A DNA stretch of 64,000 nt from Antennarius striatus (taxonomy: Eukaryota > Chordata > Actinopteri > Lophiiformes > Antennariidae): contig NC_090789.1 in NCBI RefSeq assembly GCF_040054535.1, forward strand, positions 4,398,697-4,462,696. Reading direction: 5' to 3'. The notes under the pieces were generated by a model. It did no database searches and was not told where the DNA came from. It saw only the letters and a list, made by a program, of their open reading frames with translations. Position numbers and translations under genes: made by a program. Shown in pieces: positions 1 through 24,837 of the stretch (position 1 is its first letter; each line of letters starts with the position of its first letter).

Positions 1-49
1 TAACATTATTGTGTAAAATTTATATTGGACAAGGATCACATGCTTTCCG

Positions 50-117
<68 letters not shown>

Positions 118-1334
118 ACATGATTATAGAAGCTTGGTTTTTCAGTTATATCTCTGGGTTTGTTCAGTTAACAAATATACTGTCTTACATTAAAGAATTA
201 CTGAGTAGGGTGTTGGTTCAGACCAATAGAGGGATACTTTAAAGTCAACCATAGCTGACATTTAACTGACAGAGAAATTGATTTTTAATCCGATTCCCCA
301 AGCTGATGAATTCAGTGCACCGTATGCCCCCCTTACAATCATGGTTGTCCAGGAAGCAGGGATGGATTTGGATCCCCTAATCTGTTATGATCTTAATGGA
401 GACTGTCAGTTTGGAGTGAAGCCAATGCTTGTCATGTTTGTCTTCTGTCTCTCACTGCACTGCCCTATGTTAGACAGCCAGGGATCATGAGGACACACTG
501 GAGTCTGGATGTCTGTAAGGAGGAAATTAATCAGTGTTACATCACAAGCACTCTTTCTATTACTCCCTCTAACCACCTGGCTATTTCCAACAACACTGTG
601 TTGACAGTAAGCATGATTTATCCGTGTAGTCTGCCACTGAATGGATATTTTCACACTCGTGTCTGTTCATCAGTTGTTATTTGTGTGTGTGAGAGAGACA
701 AAAAGATTTAGAGTAATTACATGTGCTTGTTTTTCACATACACAGCTGTGGTGATTATATGCAGTAGCTTTAGGTAAAAAGGATGGACCGATCAGTCTGT
801 CTATTCAAGCTCTTTTTGAAGGAAGTGATTATTAGAATAGATTTTGGCTCCCTTCATGTTCAGAAGAAGTTTCCCTGCACAGCACATTTAAAATAATTAA
901 TCAACCTTGAAAGTCTGACCTCCCACAGAAAGATGTTTTTGGTGTGCAGGTCTGTGTAACATATGGACACGCTTCATAAGACTTTCACAGAGACATCAAT
1001 CACACAGCTGTAAAAGTGTAGGTTAGTGGTTGGAAGCACACTACAGCAACACTACAGTGTCTGCCTGAATCAAATGAGGTTCTGAGCTGTTTTAGTTAGT
1101 TAGTTAGTTAGCTAGCTAGCTAGTTAGTTACTTTGTTTTCCAAGTGAATATTACCAGCTTGATTTTTATTTTCTCTCTATTTATTTACACACCAAAGACT
1201 ACAGTAATTGATTCCAGAGGAAGTTTGCACGTGCATTTTTTCTCACTTTTGAAAACACCTAAAATAGATGACTGGGCAATTAACTTATTCTTAACTCTTA
1301 TTCTTCTCCTCTTGCTGTTGTTCATCATGAACAG
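1..1334. other. Upstream of the grina-like exons; no exon recognised
   Basis: This stretch carries a (GT)n microsatellite near 51-117 and a short GTTA/GCTA tetranucleotide tract near 1096-1130. It should contain, or lie just downstream of, the proline-rich N-terminal coding exon expected of a lifeguard-family gene. I could not find that exon, so the start of the gene is either outside the window or too divergent to see. No other gene is supported. Confidence 0.5.
51..117. repeat. (GT)n microsatellite
   Basis: About 30 tandem GT units with one TT interruption. The apparent Cys-Val reading frame across it is a repeat artefact. Confidence 0.95.
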
Positions 1335-3277
<1,943 letters not shown>

Positions 3278-4247
3278 AATGTTGCAAACATCTCCTTTTC
3301 TCTTAAATGGTGTCACTTATAACCTTCATTTTACGTGATTCTTGTTTCCTCTCTCATTTCACACAGATGGTCTTTTTATTTTAGCCATAAAATACAGCTA
3401 AGAGTTCTGTTACTCAATAAATTAATTTAATAAATAAAAATTTTACCATTGACGTCAGAATGTAACGATAAATCTTGGCCTAAATTTTTACCACTGTGCT
3501 TGCTATAAGTGTCCTCTGCTCTCACTGACACATTTGGCCACATAATGACAATATTACTATTGGCAACATTATTATTAACTTGACAACATTATTTGTTGTT
3601 CTGATTTTGTATCTAACATGTATGTGGTTATAAATAGAACTTTTGGTGGTTTGATGAGTATAGATAAAATAATTGTGGGGTTTTGCAAGTCTGTTTACAA
3701 TGTATATTTGCACTAAATTACAGTGGACCCGCATTCCTCCACACTGTTGTTGGTTTTACATTAAACTGATATAATATATAGGTGTGGAATTGTGTGTGTT
3801 TATTTGAGATTCAGCTAGTTTGAGTGGAAACTGTACATTAGAAAAAGAAAATCTCCACTCTCTGAACTACTCCAACATGTACTTGAAAGAGTCCTTAATG
3901 ATAAATTTGGATGTTAATTAATCAGTTTCATACCAGCCAATGTATACAGTATGTAACTAGTAAATAAACATAATTTAGTCAATGACTATAAACTAAAAAA
4001 GATAAATTTGAAGTAGTTTATCATCATTAGTTTCCAGCTATACAGCTGGAAGTTATGGACTTCGTAATACACTACTTTCTTACTATATCTATGATGTATG
4101 ACTGATTTCAGTTCTTGAACACGTAGCCCTGTTGTTTTTCCGGTACCTCTTTGGCGCCAGACCAATCATATTGTAGCTCGCGCTAACGGTAAGAAATTGC
4201 GCACTAGTAAACAGAGAGTACTGAAGAAAAGACTCAGCTGGTTAAAA
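3278..4247. other. grina 3' UTR and intergenic stretch, then syce1 promoter region
   Basis: The first ~150 bases are 3' UTR ending near the AATAAA at 3416. The rest is AT-rich with no coding signal. A CCAAT box (GACCAATCAT) with a local CpG-containing stretch (GGCGCC, CTCGCGC) lies near 4153-4190, some 60-100 bases upstream of the proposed syce1 ATG, and is the likely core promoter. Confidence 0.5.
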
Positions 4248-9054
<4,807 letters not shown>

Positions 9055-9480
9055 AACAGTCTACAGGAGCGTCCCAGTAGCCCGGCAGCTGCTGACAGTC
9101 ATCTCATCAGGTGATGGTCAACTTCAGCTCGCCGCAAAATGAAATGGAAATTTGCCAATTTATTTTAGTGACATCCACTGAAGGTGTCAGTCTATCGCTC
9201 TCAGTTTATTCCTCTATCCACTTTCTGTGTACTTCATATTTACACATTACCTGTTCTTTGAGGAAGAGTTTGTTTGTTTTATTGGGTTATTATTGTTACT
9301 GTTAGTATTCCAGAGGGTTGTTGAAATCTTTCACATAGTCATGAAATGTGAAATGTTTCCCTCTGATTTGTGAATGGTATTTTTCAGACATGCAGATGCC
9401 ATTAAGGTATCCTGAATATTATAGTATTTATCTTAGTTAAAACTCTACTGTTGCTTTAATAAATGTTCATATCTTTAAAC
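9055..9480 (+). other. syce1 3' UTR
   Basis: Noncoding sequence after the TAA, ending shortly after AATAAA at 9458-9463. No other signal was seen. Confidence 0.6.
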
Positions 9481-12000
9481 ATATAAACTCATCTAGGTGT
9501 TGTTACACTGTTGTTAAATTGTTTTGAGGAAACTAAGCCTGTAACTGAAAAATTACAACTACAACTGCTGTAATTCACAAACATACTATTAGTAGTATAT
9601 GTGCTCACTGATACACTTTAAGAACTTTAATAAAATACTTGCAGCAGGATCAATGATTTAAAAAATATTGCTCTGTATTCAGATGAAAACCCTTCTTATT
9701 GGATAATGGAAAACATCTGTTTGACTTGAATGCGTTGATTTATGGTTAATTTTGGACTGTTCAATAAGGGTACAAGGTCTTTCAACTTTTTTACTATCAC
9801 AAGAACGAGCTCTCATGAAATTCCCCATATCACCTTCCTGTTCTCAAGGATATCCAGTAAGTCTTTTATTATTTGCGCTATTGCTCAAAACCTTTAGCTC
9901 ACAAAGTCACAGCATCCCAGTGTTTCCTCTGTCATTTTCCTTTCTCTACTGCAATGATAAATGACCAAGTAGGGATAAAACACAGGGATACAAACAACTG
10001 GCTTTTCATTTTCATACCTCAGTTTGAATGACTTTTGTGGGTCATCCAGAAGGTAACTTTGATTGTACTTGGAAACAAAATATTCTTTTAAATGTTTATA
10101 CTGACTCAATTTTAGCCATCCTTAAAAATAAATCAATCAATAAATATGATGGTACAGACTGCAGAACTTTCTTGAATAACAAGTATTGCACATATGTTCA
10201 TGGATGTTTTCTTTTAGATGTGGTCTGTACCTTTTAAGAATTGCTGATGTAAAATAACTTGGGAAGTTTCAGACATTTTTACTTCTTCCATAATAATGAT
10301 ACTAACGATAATAACATTTCTGTAGCGCCTTTCTTGTACTCAAAGATGCTTTATAAAATGCTGCAGGAATTCCTGAGGGTGGGTGCTGTGACACTGAAAG
10401 CTCTGTGTCCACAGGAGTTTAGCCGGGTGTGGGGGACAGAGATGCGTCATGAGTCCATGGAGCAAAGGGTGCTTGAGGGGATGTAGGGATGCAGGAGGTC
10501 AGTGAATTACTGGGGGGGGCAAGAGCATGTAGGGATTCATGAAAACATTGCATCAAAAAAGCTGTCTGTTGTTGACAACCACAGTAATTTCTAACATGTT
10601 CAAGGTGCATATGTGCTATAAGTATATAAGTGAAGAACTGTGAGCTATGTTACTGTATTATCCTTGTTTGCCTTTTCTTCAGGTTGTTTGACATTCATAA
10701 ACTGACGATCATTATGATGAATAATAATCATCACCACAAAATACAATATAATTCAGAAAGACCCTACAGAGAGTCAAATTTTAAATGTTTATTTTCTTTG
10801 TTTTTATTTTCTTCTTGATTTCAGAAATACAATCTAACACTATCAGTTAAAAAAAAACACATTTACCCACTGTAACTGATTCCCCCTAATTAAAAAGTCA
10901 GCATTTTTACATATAAATTAAAAATTAACACAAGGCACTTTAGTAGTATACTAATGGTGATCATAATCTAATTTGTCATTTATAATATCAACAGGCCAGT
11001 TCATATAAATATGTACAAAATGTTCCCTAGAGAAAGCAGCATAACCCTTCAAGTGTCCATATAGCAATAGTTGTTTTTTGATCAAATATTTGATTATTGT
11101 ACAAAAACGATGGGTTCTGTGCCACATAACTGAATATTTGGTATAACAGTTGTTACAGACAGGCTTTGTGGGAATTCTCAGAAGTGTACCTGTGTAAAGA
11201 GGCAAGGCTCTGCTCCTTTTTTATTATATGCACCTATAGATTTCTTATCCCTTTCCTTCAGAGATGAATACTAGTTTAAAATGTAAAGATTTTGTAATTG
11301 CAAAAGCTTTACTTTTTATTTACATACGACAAAAACCAGTACACATTTTTAACACAACTCTCAATGTTTGACATCTTCTACCCTGAGAAATGGGTCCACA
11401 CCTTAAAAACAAGGTACACATTACTCTCTTGAGAGTCTCAAGTTCACTGCTAAAGGTTTTACTTTCTAAAGAAACTCTACCGCTCGATCTCAGTGTTAGA
11501 ATTACACATTAAAAAAACACACACCTTTCCAGATTTTGCCTCATTCTTACCTACATTCTGAAAATCTGCCTATAAAAATGTTCAACTTCATGAGTTCATC
11601 TCATTCAATGCCTTCGGTGATCCATTGGTCCACACAGTAAATCCACAACACTTCAGCTCAGGAAAGTCCTCGCCACAGAAACACACATCCCTGATACTTT
11701 ACACATGCAGCCATATTACCACCGTGTTTCATTACTGGGGTGTGTTCGTATTCTTTCCCCTAGGTGCATTATTTGTCTTTTACTTTCTCCTTTAGTCCTT
11801 TAGTCATGTTCACACAAGCTCATTTATGGTAACGTGCCCAAGGTTTTACTCTTTGGTGAAGTATTTGTCTAAACAGTGCCACTCTTCTTTTGCTTCTTTT
11901 GTCACCATATAAGGCAAAAAGTAGTACCAGGTCTTGGCAAACAGGAACATTCCAGACTAGGTTCTTTTAGCTTGTTTCAAACATTTTTATATTTCAAGTT

Positions 12001-12151
12001 TCAGTTGTGTGAAAATCCAGGAAAGGCTGCATCATGGAGCCACAGAGGTACTTTGTCGTTGGCACATAAGGCAAATGGTCTTTTTGATCATCTTGCATAG
12101 TTTCCATGTAAAAGTTCTTCTGTCTTGCATTATCCAAGAGTATTCCCCATC
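12001..12151 (-). other. Unassigned exon-like segment downstream of fam83h
   Basis: On the minus strand a good acceptor (polypyrimidine tract then TTTTAACAG, reading through 12152) is followed by about 50 open codons containing LLDNARQKNFYMETMQDD, ending in a stop near 12001. A second frame is also open for about 40 codons. I recognise no family. It could be a terminal exon of a minus-strand transcript, but the phase does not match the donor-like GAG|GTAGTT near the end of the fam83h coding region, so I do not join them. It may equally be chance. Confidence 0.2.
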
Positions 12152-12539
12152 TGTTAAAAGAAAAACAAGGACATCAGTAAATGCAACAATATTTTTGTGT
12201 GCTGCTATTGTGACTGCAGGAGGTGTTAAGTATAGATATTAGTAATACATTAATTTTGTCCACATAACAGCAAAGCTAAAGCCAAATTCTATTATATTTG
12301 AAATAACAGTCATACAGCTGTACTTACAAACTTTGGTCTTAATAAATGCAACATATGGTGTTCATAAAACATTGAGCTTGTCCAACAAAATTAATTATGT
12401 CCAGATAAAGCACTTTTTAAACTTTACTGTATGTCTCTATGAATATCTTTGGTTTGGTTGGTTAACAAATAAATCAATTAAAATGAAATTAACAAAAACA
12501 AAGGACCAGAACAGAAGAATAACAGTGCAGTGATAAGAT

Positions 12540-12810
12540 AACAGGTCTTGACCTGGGGACCAGGGAGTGGACCAAAAAGTATAGAGTGTAACCTGGTAGT
12601 TGGAGTAATACCAGTTCACCTCCTGAGCACTGCCACTCTATCATGTTTCTCTTCTAATTTGCATGCTTACAGCCCCCCCACCCCCTCCCCAGCGAGTGTG
12701 TGTGCGCGTGCGTGCATGTGTGTGTGCTACTGCTTGTATATATGTGTGGAATGTACATATGAGTGAAAAAATATTTTCCCCGCAGGGATCATTTCAGTAT
12801 ATATAAAAAA
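12540..12810 (+). mobile_element. Degenerate SINE copy, plus orientation
   Basis: The segment CAGTTCACCTCCTGAGCACT then GCCACT parallels CAGCTCACCTCCAAAGCACT then GCCGAGG in the reversed copy at 18965-19356. Both end in a GT-rich region and a TTTCCCC..GGGATCA..CAGTATA tail. It is noncoding. Confidence 0.55.
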
Positions 12811-12847
12811 ATAAGGAATGTGGTGGCTTATATTGCATGGACAACTG

Positions 12848-12875
12848 TTTTTATTTTATTTTATTTTATTTTATT
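12848..12875. repeat. (TTTTA)n tract
   Basis: Five to six TTTTA units, read on the minus strand as TAAAA. It offers additional possible poly(A) signals for fam83h. Confidence 0.8.
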
Positions 12876-13077
12876 CATGCTGACATAGCAAACTCCTCAA
12901 AATGAAATACTTGTGAAATATAAATATGGGGAAAATCCATTTGCATATTTTTAAGGCTGTGCAAGTTAAAATGTGAAGAAAACTGTAAGTGAACTGTGTG
13001 AAACTCACAGTCACTGTATGTTTCATTTGATTAAGTCAAACAATGAAGAATTTGGTGTATGTTTGTACTAGTATGAT

Positions 13078-13085
13078 TTTATTGT
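13078..13085 (-). terminator. fam83h polyadenylation signal
   Basis: TTTTATTG on the plus strand reads CAATAAAA on the minus strand, about 40 bases beyond the fam83h stop. If used, the 3' UTR is very short. Alternatives lie near 12850. Confidence 0.5.
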
Positions 13086-13124
13086 CATTTTTAGCACTTA
13101 AACCCCAGATTCAACAATTACATT

Positions 13125-18341
<5,217 letters not shown>

Positions 18342-18964
18342 GATGTCAGGACGGTCAAAGGTCGGGGTTCAGGGGTGAGGTGAGGTATGGGGAGGAGAAT
18401 TACCTGTGCAGAGAATTCAACAATAAAGGCAAGGTCAGTAACATTAAATTCATTCATTTATTGTCTGTACAGGGGAGGGTGGGTACAGACTGTACTGTTT
18501 TCAGTATTTGGGTTTGTTGGCTAGGAATCTTGCTAAAGCAACAGCAATTTATAGCTGAGCCGAGACTGAGCCGACTGGAAATACATGTATTTGTCGTGAA
18601 AGTCATATTTGAAGTTTAGCTTGTTTGCTGCAGTAGGTTCCTTTCAATTCCAGGGGAAGAACATGTGATTCCAGGACTTAGTCGAACCCTGAGGTGCTGC
18701 CAGGAATTTATTCAATTATGCTTTCAAAGTTCATGAAAACAGAAATACTGTAAATGAAAGCAAAATTATTTCTTGGTAGGTGACAAAAGTATAAAAGTCC
18801 ATCATGTCCTTCAAACTGAACATCGACCTGGTCTCACCTCTATGCATTAATTACTAATTATAGCTATTTCTCTTTTAAGACCTCAAACAGCAACAAGTTT
18901 GTTTACTCATCAGTTGAGTTTGATTTGACCTGATTTAGGAATATGTTATACCTGGGAAGAATAA

Positions 18965-19356
18965 GAAAATTTGTTTTTTTTGAATTTTGTATACTGATCT
19001 GATCCCCGAAGAGAAATTAAGAGCACAGTTTTGTTAGTAAATACTTCAAACCATGCATGCATACATACAGGCCCCAGCAGCACATGCACACAAGGGGGGC
19101 CGTAGGCATGCAGGGGTAGGTAGAGTGGCGGGCAGCCCCCTTGTGGAGAACCCCAAATGAGAAACATGTAAAGGGGGGTTGCGCTTTGCTCAAGGGCACC
19201 TCGGCAGTGCTTTGGAGGTGAGCTGACACCTCCCACTGTCAGCTCACACTCCGAGTGTTTTTTTTTTTTGGGGGGGGGGCGGGAATCAAACAGCCGATCT
19301 TAAGAAGATTGGACGACCCACTCTACCGCCCGCTCTACCACTGAGCCACTGCCACC
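18965..19356 (-). mobile_element. tRNA-derived SINE, minus orientation
   Basis: Read on the minus strand it opens GGTGGCAGTGGCTCAGTGGT then AGAGC, containing a good A box (TGGCTCAGTGG). The B-box-like GTTTGATTCCC lies near 19282-19292. A body with GAGGTGCCCTTGAGCAAAGC follows, then a GT-rich stretch and the tail AATTTCTCTTCGGGGATCAG. An insertion separates the boxes, so this is a SINE head and not a working tRNA gene. Confidence 0.7.
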
Positions 19357-19388
19357 TTAACAACAACACGATTTGACCACCCCTAACA

Positions 19389-19414
19389 GAACACACACAC
19401 ACACACACACACAC
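19389..19414. repeat. (AC)n microsatellite
   Basis: A short AC tract next to the SINE head. Confidence 0.85.
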
Positions 19415-21319
19415 GGACAGGGTTGTCACCGAGATGTTCACAGTGATTTATTTTATGAGATACACAGGAAAGAATTACTGCAGTAAGAGGCCTTTCAATA
19501 AAAGAAAGTTCAAATTCTATTCATTTTACATTTAGCTGACTTTGTTTTGTCTGTAAATGTGCATTCATGTAAATGAAAATGACCTTTCACATAACGTGTA
19601 CTATTTACACTATTCCTACTTGGTACCTGTAATTCAAGAGAATATTCTTTGGGGTGTTGAGAGGACTGACACTTTGTGTCTGGATGGAAAAGCATACAGA
19701 TTACGGATAAACCCTTTGACAAAAGGGTGGATTGTTGCTGAGTCAAAGCCGGTCTAGTGAATTTAACAACTGCATCTTTTATATTTCCACACCTTTACCA
19801 GCACACAATAGCTTCTGGTATTATTACACTCAAAGCAGACGTTAAAATTTCTGCTCCAACAATGCAAAGAAAATGTAGGTCGTTATATGAACCGTTTGTT
19901 ATCAAGTCATGTTTGATGTAATTTAAAGCAAGGGTGGTGGTTTGGTTTTAGTAGCATTACTATCATAGGAATACTAAAGTAAAAATAACTGTTGACAAGA
20001 TATTTTTGATTAGATAACAATAATAAATAACAAGAGAGATTGGAGATTGACTTGTCTGGATTGAGATTGAAAGTGGACTTAATATGTATTGCTTAATCGT
20101 CTGTTTGATGTAATATTAAAGTAGAATTCAGGAGCTAAAGACAGTCTGGTTCATGAAAAAAAGTACATTAAGGAGAGAATGGATGAATACAAAATGGGAG
20201 AGAGACGAAGGTGGTGCAAGAGAAAAGGGAGAGGCGGGAAAGGTATGATGAGGTGTACGGACAGGTTCTCTCATATCTTGGATAATGATAATCTTTGTGC
20301 GTCACGCATTAAGCTGTTCCTCAGAATTCATCTAAAAAATCAGTGCCTCATGAACTGACTCAGGAAAGCATGGTGAGTCAGCCGCTAGCTGTGCCATGAC
20401 TTGAATGGACTTAAATTAATTTGAGGTATTGAAAGGAAAAATTTTTACATCCCCATTTGCAAATTTTCCTTTTGAGGAGAAAGCAATGGTGGTGAAGTTC
20501 AGGACTGAAGTTAAGACTTCATAACCTAGTTCATACACACAAGATGAATGATTTACGATACTGATCTGATTGTGTCAGTCACAGCCCAAAAGAGAAGGCA
20601 AAAAAAATAGAAGCTAATAATTTCAACTTGCTATAAGACTATATTTAATTTAATTAAAACCTTTGTTCTCCAAGTGCAAGATGATGAAACCTCGAGGATG
20701 ATTACCCATCAATTTTGAGTGTTGAATTCATCCACTTCATTTTAAATTTTTTACACTCAAGGTCAAACAGTGTCTGAAAAATGCAAATCCATGAACGCTA
20801 ACAAGTTTGTTGTTGAATGAAGTATAAATACTTGATTCTTCCGTTATTCCCCATAATGATCCTTGACATTCACTACTTTTGTTTGTTTCAGTTGTCTAAA
20901 TAACTATTGTTCTGTCTACATTTTGTTTTCATATTGTATTACATGTCTTTTATACTGTATTATATGTGTCAAGTGTCATACTAAGGGCTTTTTTTTATTC
21001 GTCACTACTAAAAACGTGACATGAGAACAAAGTTCGATCCATTTCAGATGAGCTCCCACAGAAACTTGTAGTGTTTCTCAATGTTACAGATAAGTAATAT
21101 TAGAGTCTTAAATGTCATTTATAGATACAGCAATTAACTTAATTTATTAATAAAGTGTTCTGGAGCCCATGCAGTAAAAAACATCCTTTCGGTTTGATGC
21201 AGTGTGGCTTGAGGAACTGAAGGTCACGGCCATTCAGCTTTGGTTTCACTATCATCTCTGCAGAGATTTCTCCAGATTATTTAATGATACTAAAATTGAT
21301 ATGATATTGAAATTGTTCA

Positions 21320-21495
21320 TCCATGCATAGATGATTGCATTGGGTTACACCCCGGATAAGACACCAGCACATTGTGGGACCACATGAAAGACAGACACTC
21401 ACGCTCATACTCACACATATAGACGATTTAATGTGATCAGTTCACTTGCATGTTTTTGGTGGTGGGAGAAAGCCATAGAACGCGAAGAGGCGCCA
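21320..21495 (-). mobile_element. Degenerate teleost SINE/LINE-tail repeat, minus orientation
   Basis: GGTTACACCCCGGATAAGAC then ACCAGCACATTGTGGGACCA, followed by CACTCACGCTCATACTCACA and TTCACTTGCATGTTTTTGG. This is the reverse of the pattern found in plus orientation at 32236-32550 and is widespread in teleosts. It is noncoding. Confidence 0.55.
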
Positions 21496-22830
21496 CTGTG
21501 CTGCACATTATGAATCATCATTATCATTATTATTATCAATTAGGAATAAATGTTATTTGTTCACAACAAATAAGAACCTCATCCCACTATTGCTCCCAAA
21601 TGACTAAACCTTTCAAACCTCTAGATCAAATCAGCCGTTACCTTTGAATAAATGATCGTCACTATATATCTATCCCAATCTGTGTAACAATTTTTTTATG
21701 GCACATTGTTACCATAAAATCAAAGTGAAAATGAATTAGCACATTAGATTAACTCTAACTACAACACTATGACTTCAAGCTGTAAAATAAGAGTTTACAG
21801 CAATCATTATTCACCATCTATTAAGAGAGAGAGAGGATGAGGATGAGGATAAAAACACGATGAAGGTCTGAAGGTGCTATCCAGTGTCAGCTGACCCTAA
21901 TTGATATTTAATGTGGCCCTGATGGCTCGACGGGTCGTCCAGTGCTGGACATGCAGGTTAACAACCACCAAAGTCGTTGCAGCTTCCTGTCATGTCAGAG
22001 TTTCAGAATGTGTTAGTATACGATTTGGTTAATTGACAGTCTGACCACATTATTAATGTGACGTGTGTGTAATCTGGAGTCTGAGTGGGAGGGGTGAGCA
22101 GGTATTTTGGAAGTTTGTGCCTGCTTCAGTGTGTTTGTGACATGTTTTCTGTAAATTTCCAGGTGCACTTGAGATATTGGTGGTGATAACAAAAGGTCCA
22201 AATTCTCGCTACAATCTCAAGAAGCTGTTTCAGTCCACAACCCGGTGAGTCATCGGGAAGCCCAACCTGGCCCTGCATGCAGATAACCTACAGCACAGTA
22301 GACTGGGGTGATTCATCCGCTGATAAAATGGCTGACATCCTGTTTCCTCACTCCTTTCTGCCCCTAGAAATAGGCCTTTGTGGTTGTTTCTTTCCAACGT
22401 GGTGTTCCGTGGTGGCATGGAGGCGTGTTAGCCTCACATGCTGCTTCCATGGAATAAATTTAAAGCTGCCAAGTTTCTAAAAAAAGGTGGAATAATGAGT
22501 TTGACATTTGCGTTCATTTCTTTATTCTTAAAACAGTAGCCTGAGGCTTGATGTGTATGAAAGTGAATTTCTCCTTGGCAGCCGTAATAAAAAAATAAAT
22601 GTGCTTCCTATCGTAAGGCTGCAGATCAACGCGGCTAAGTGAGGCTAACAAGTAGCTACACAGAGCCCAGGAGTTTATTATACACCCTTCCTGACCTCCG
22701 GGTCTCCGCAGAATGAAGAATAACACATCGATAGAAGCACAAACACTTTCCCCAGCTCACCTGGCTGACTGGCAGGATATGCAAACAAACACTGCAGCTT
22801 TGTTTGTTGTTATAGCAACTGCAGAAAGCA

Positions 22831-23136
22831 TCAAACTGTAGATAATGACACATGATAGAGATCTTTCATTCGCTTTTGTCTGTCCCTCTCTATCTGTTCT
22901 TCTGCCAAAATTTCTTTTACAAATAATAAAGTCTGAAACACTAAACCACTGAAGAAAAGCAGGCAGCAACTGACTGCAAGTCCAATAAACCCGATTTTTA
23001 GATGTGCCCAACAGCTTGCTAAACGTAAATGATTCATTCTCTCCATTCCTGCATGAACGTTGAAATGAGAAGAGAAAACAAGAAAAAAATATGACGGGGA
23101 AAAAGCTCTCTCGACATGTGGATCTGAATAACGACC
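22831..23136 (-). other. Reading frame with one predicted membrane helix, unassigned
   Basis: On the minus strand a strong acceptor (TTTTTTGTGTCTCTTCAG, ending at 23137) precedes about 100 open codons ending in a stop at 22831. The middle holds an uninterrupted hydrophobic stretch (GFIGLAVSCCLLFFSGLVF). A highly charged, helix-like tail (LAEEQIERDRQKRMKDLY) follows. I recognise no family and see no convincing upstream exon. A donor-like GTGAGT about 40 bases upstream would leave an implausibly short intron. It may be chance. Confidence 0.2.
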
Positions 23137-24752
23137 CTGAAGAGACACAAAAAATAAGCATACAAGGATTTACTCACCCTGTCTCACACAGACATGGTGA
23201 GCACACCCCACTTACTGAACGTTATGATTGAAGTGATATGCACCGTTTCAGTTTGTGCGATGATTTGGTGTGAAAGGAGTGAGGAAAAATACCTCAAAAC
23301 AGGTTTGGATGGAAGAGCCTGCTACTGTCAGAAGCATTCAGGGTGACTTCTGTCCGATGAACGCACATGTAGAAAAACAAACAACGCAAATTATCGGTAT
23401 ACATTGGCACAAATGCTGACCGCCATGGAAAGACGATGGGAGAGCTTATGATGCCACCCATCCTCCCTTTTCACGCCCCAAAAACAAAACAGGTCCAACT
23501 GCGGTAATGTCTGTGTTTCCACCTTGAGTGGAATACCCTAAAATAAAAGCAAAAAAATGTTTTGTTTTTGCTTCCTCTCTCTCAAAAGAGTACAATATGT
23601 CTCATACATGAATAAAGACCCCATGCAAGGACACCACAATGCAAACAGAGCTATGAATGGGATGCAGCCTCAGCTGCACGACTAGTGTGACAACATTAAA
23701 TCTATAATGAGAGGAACCCAAACACAAACACGCCACAGGAAAGCTGGCATGAGGAAAAGTTTTCCCTGAAATTATAACCACATGTTGGACTATTCCTATC
23801 CAGTGACTCACATCGAATGAATGGAGGGAAAGTCTGTAAAGGTTAACTTTAAATCAATGTGGTGCAAACAGCATTGATCTGCCTCAACAAGAAAAAGGCT
23901 ACAGAGATGGAAGTCTGTGAGAAGATCTGGTTGACCTCATGGAACAGACGAGGCTGCATGATTAGAAGGCAGGAACCTGTCTCATACATATACTGTATGA
24001 ATAAAAAGCGTTGTTTGTGTTTGGTTACAAAAATGTGAATGGCTGACACTGCTTATCACGATTGTGTTAGGTTCATTAGTAATTGTAAAGCATTGATGCT
24101 TTATGATGAGTTGTACTCCTACATGGTCCAACGTTGGTTCACTTTTTGATTCGTGGCAATACTCTGATGACTACGTTGGTACCCAATTTAAATGAAGAAG
24201 TTCTGGTCTCTCTTTTAACCTGATCACTTGTTGCTATTCGTTCCTTATTCCTGTACTGAGTTGGGTTAAACAGATTTTTGTCCATTCTGCATCTTTTGCA
24301 TGTAATATGTTGCCTCCTGTAAACATAATCTTTTTATTTTCCTATTTGATTGTCTTAGTGTTTTACACAATGTACTGTTGTCATTGTGTTTTGAATTTCC
24401 TGCTGCCTATTCTTGTCCAGGCCTTTTTAGAAAAGAGGTTTTTAATCTCAATGGGATCTTCCTGGCTAAAAAAAAAAAACGAATTAAAGGATCCCATCAC
24501 ATGCTGATGACATGATATGCACTGCATACATGCATTGTGTAACCAGGACATTACACATGCTTATACTGAGTAAGAAAAAACAGGTACTTCACATTGTTCT
24601 AACAGTTTTTGTTGGTGTACTGGTGCCAACAAGCAGCAGTCTGCGTAAAAAGCCTATAATAACATTACTATTCAGGTTTTGCAGCTACCTGGATGACTTG
24701 ATCCTCCTCTTGATGAAAGAAACTTGTATTCCACTTTTTTCCCACTTGCATT

Positions 24753-24799
24753 AATAGAATAGAATAGAATAGAATAGAATAGAATAGAATAGAATAGAA
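24753..24799. repeat. (AGAAT)n pentanucleotide repeat
   Basis: About nine near-perfect units. Confidence 0.95.
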
Positions 24800-24837
24800 C
24801 GGTGAACTTGGAACAGGCTTTTATTTCCTCCTCCTAC

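Larger units (their letters stand above)
9481..13077. other. Intergenic region between convergent syce1 and fam83h
   Basis: The sequence is AT-rich and noncoding as far as I can see. It contains a fragment of a common teleost repeat near 10285-10360 (TAGCGCCTTTCTTGTACTCA), an exon-like segment on the minus strand at 12001-12151 (entered separately), a SINE copy at about 12540-12810 and a (TTTTA)n tract at 12848-12875. Short reading frames here lack family resemblance or splice partners. Confidence 0.5.

Noticed and set aside
19282-19356. tRNA gene
   Set aside because: A and B boxes are present, but an insertion and mismatches disrupt the cloverleaf, and the sequence continues into a SINE body and tail.
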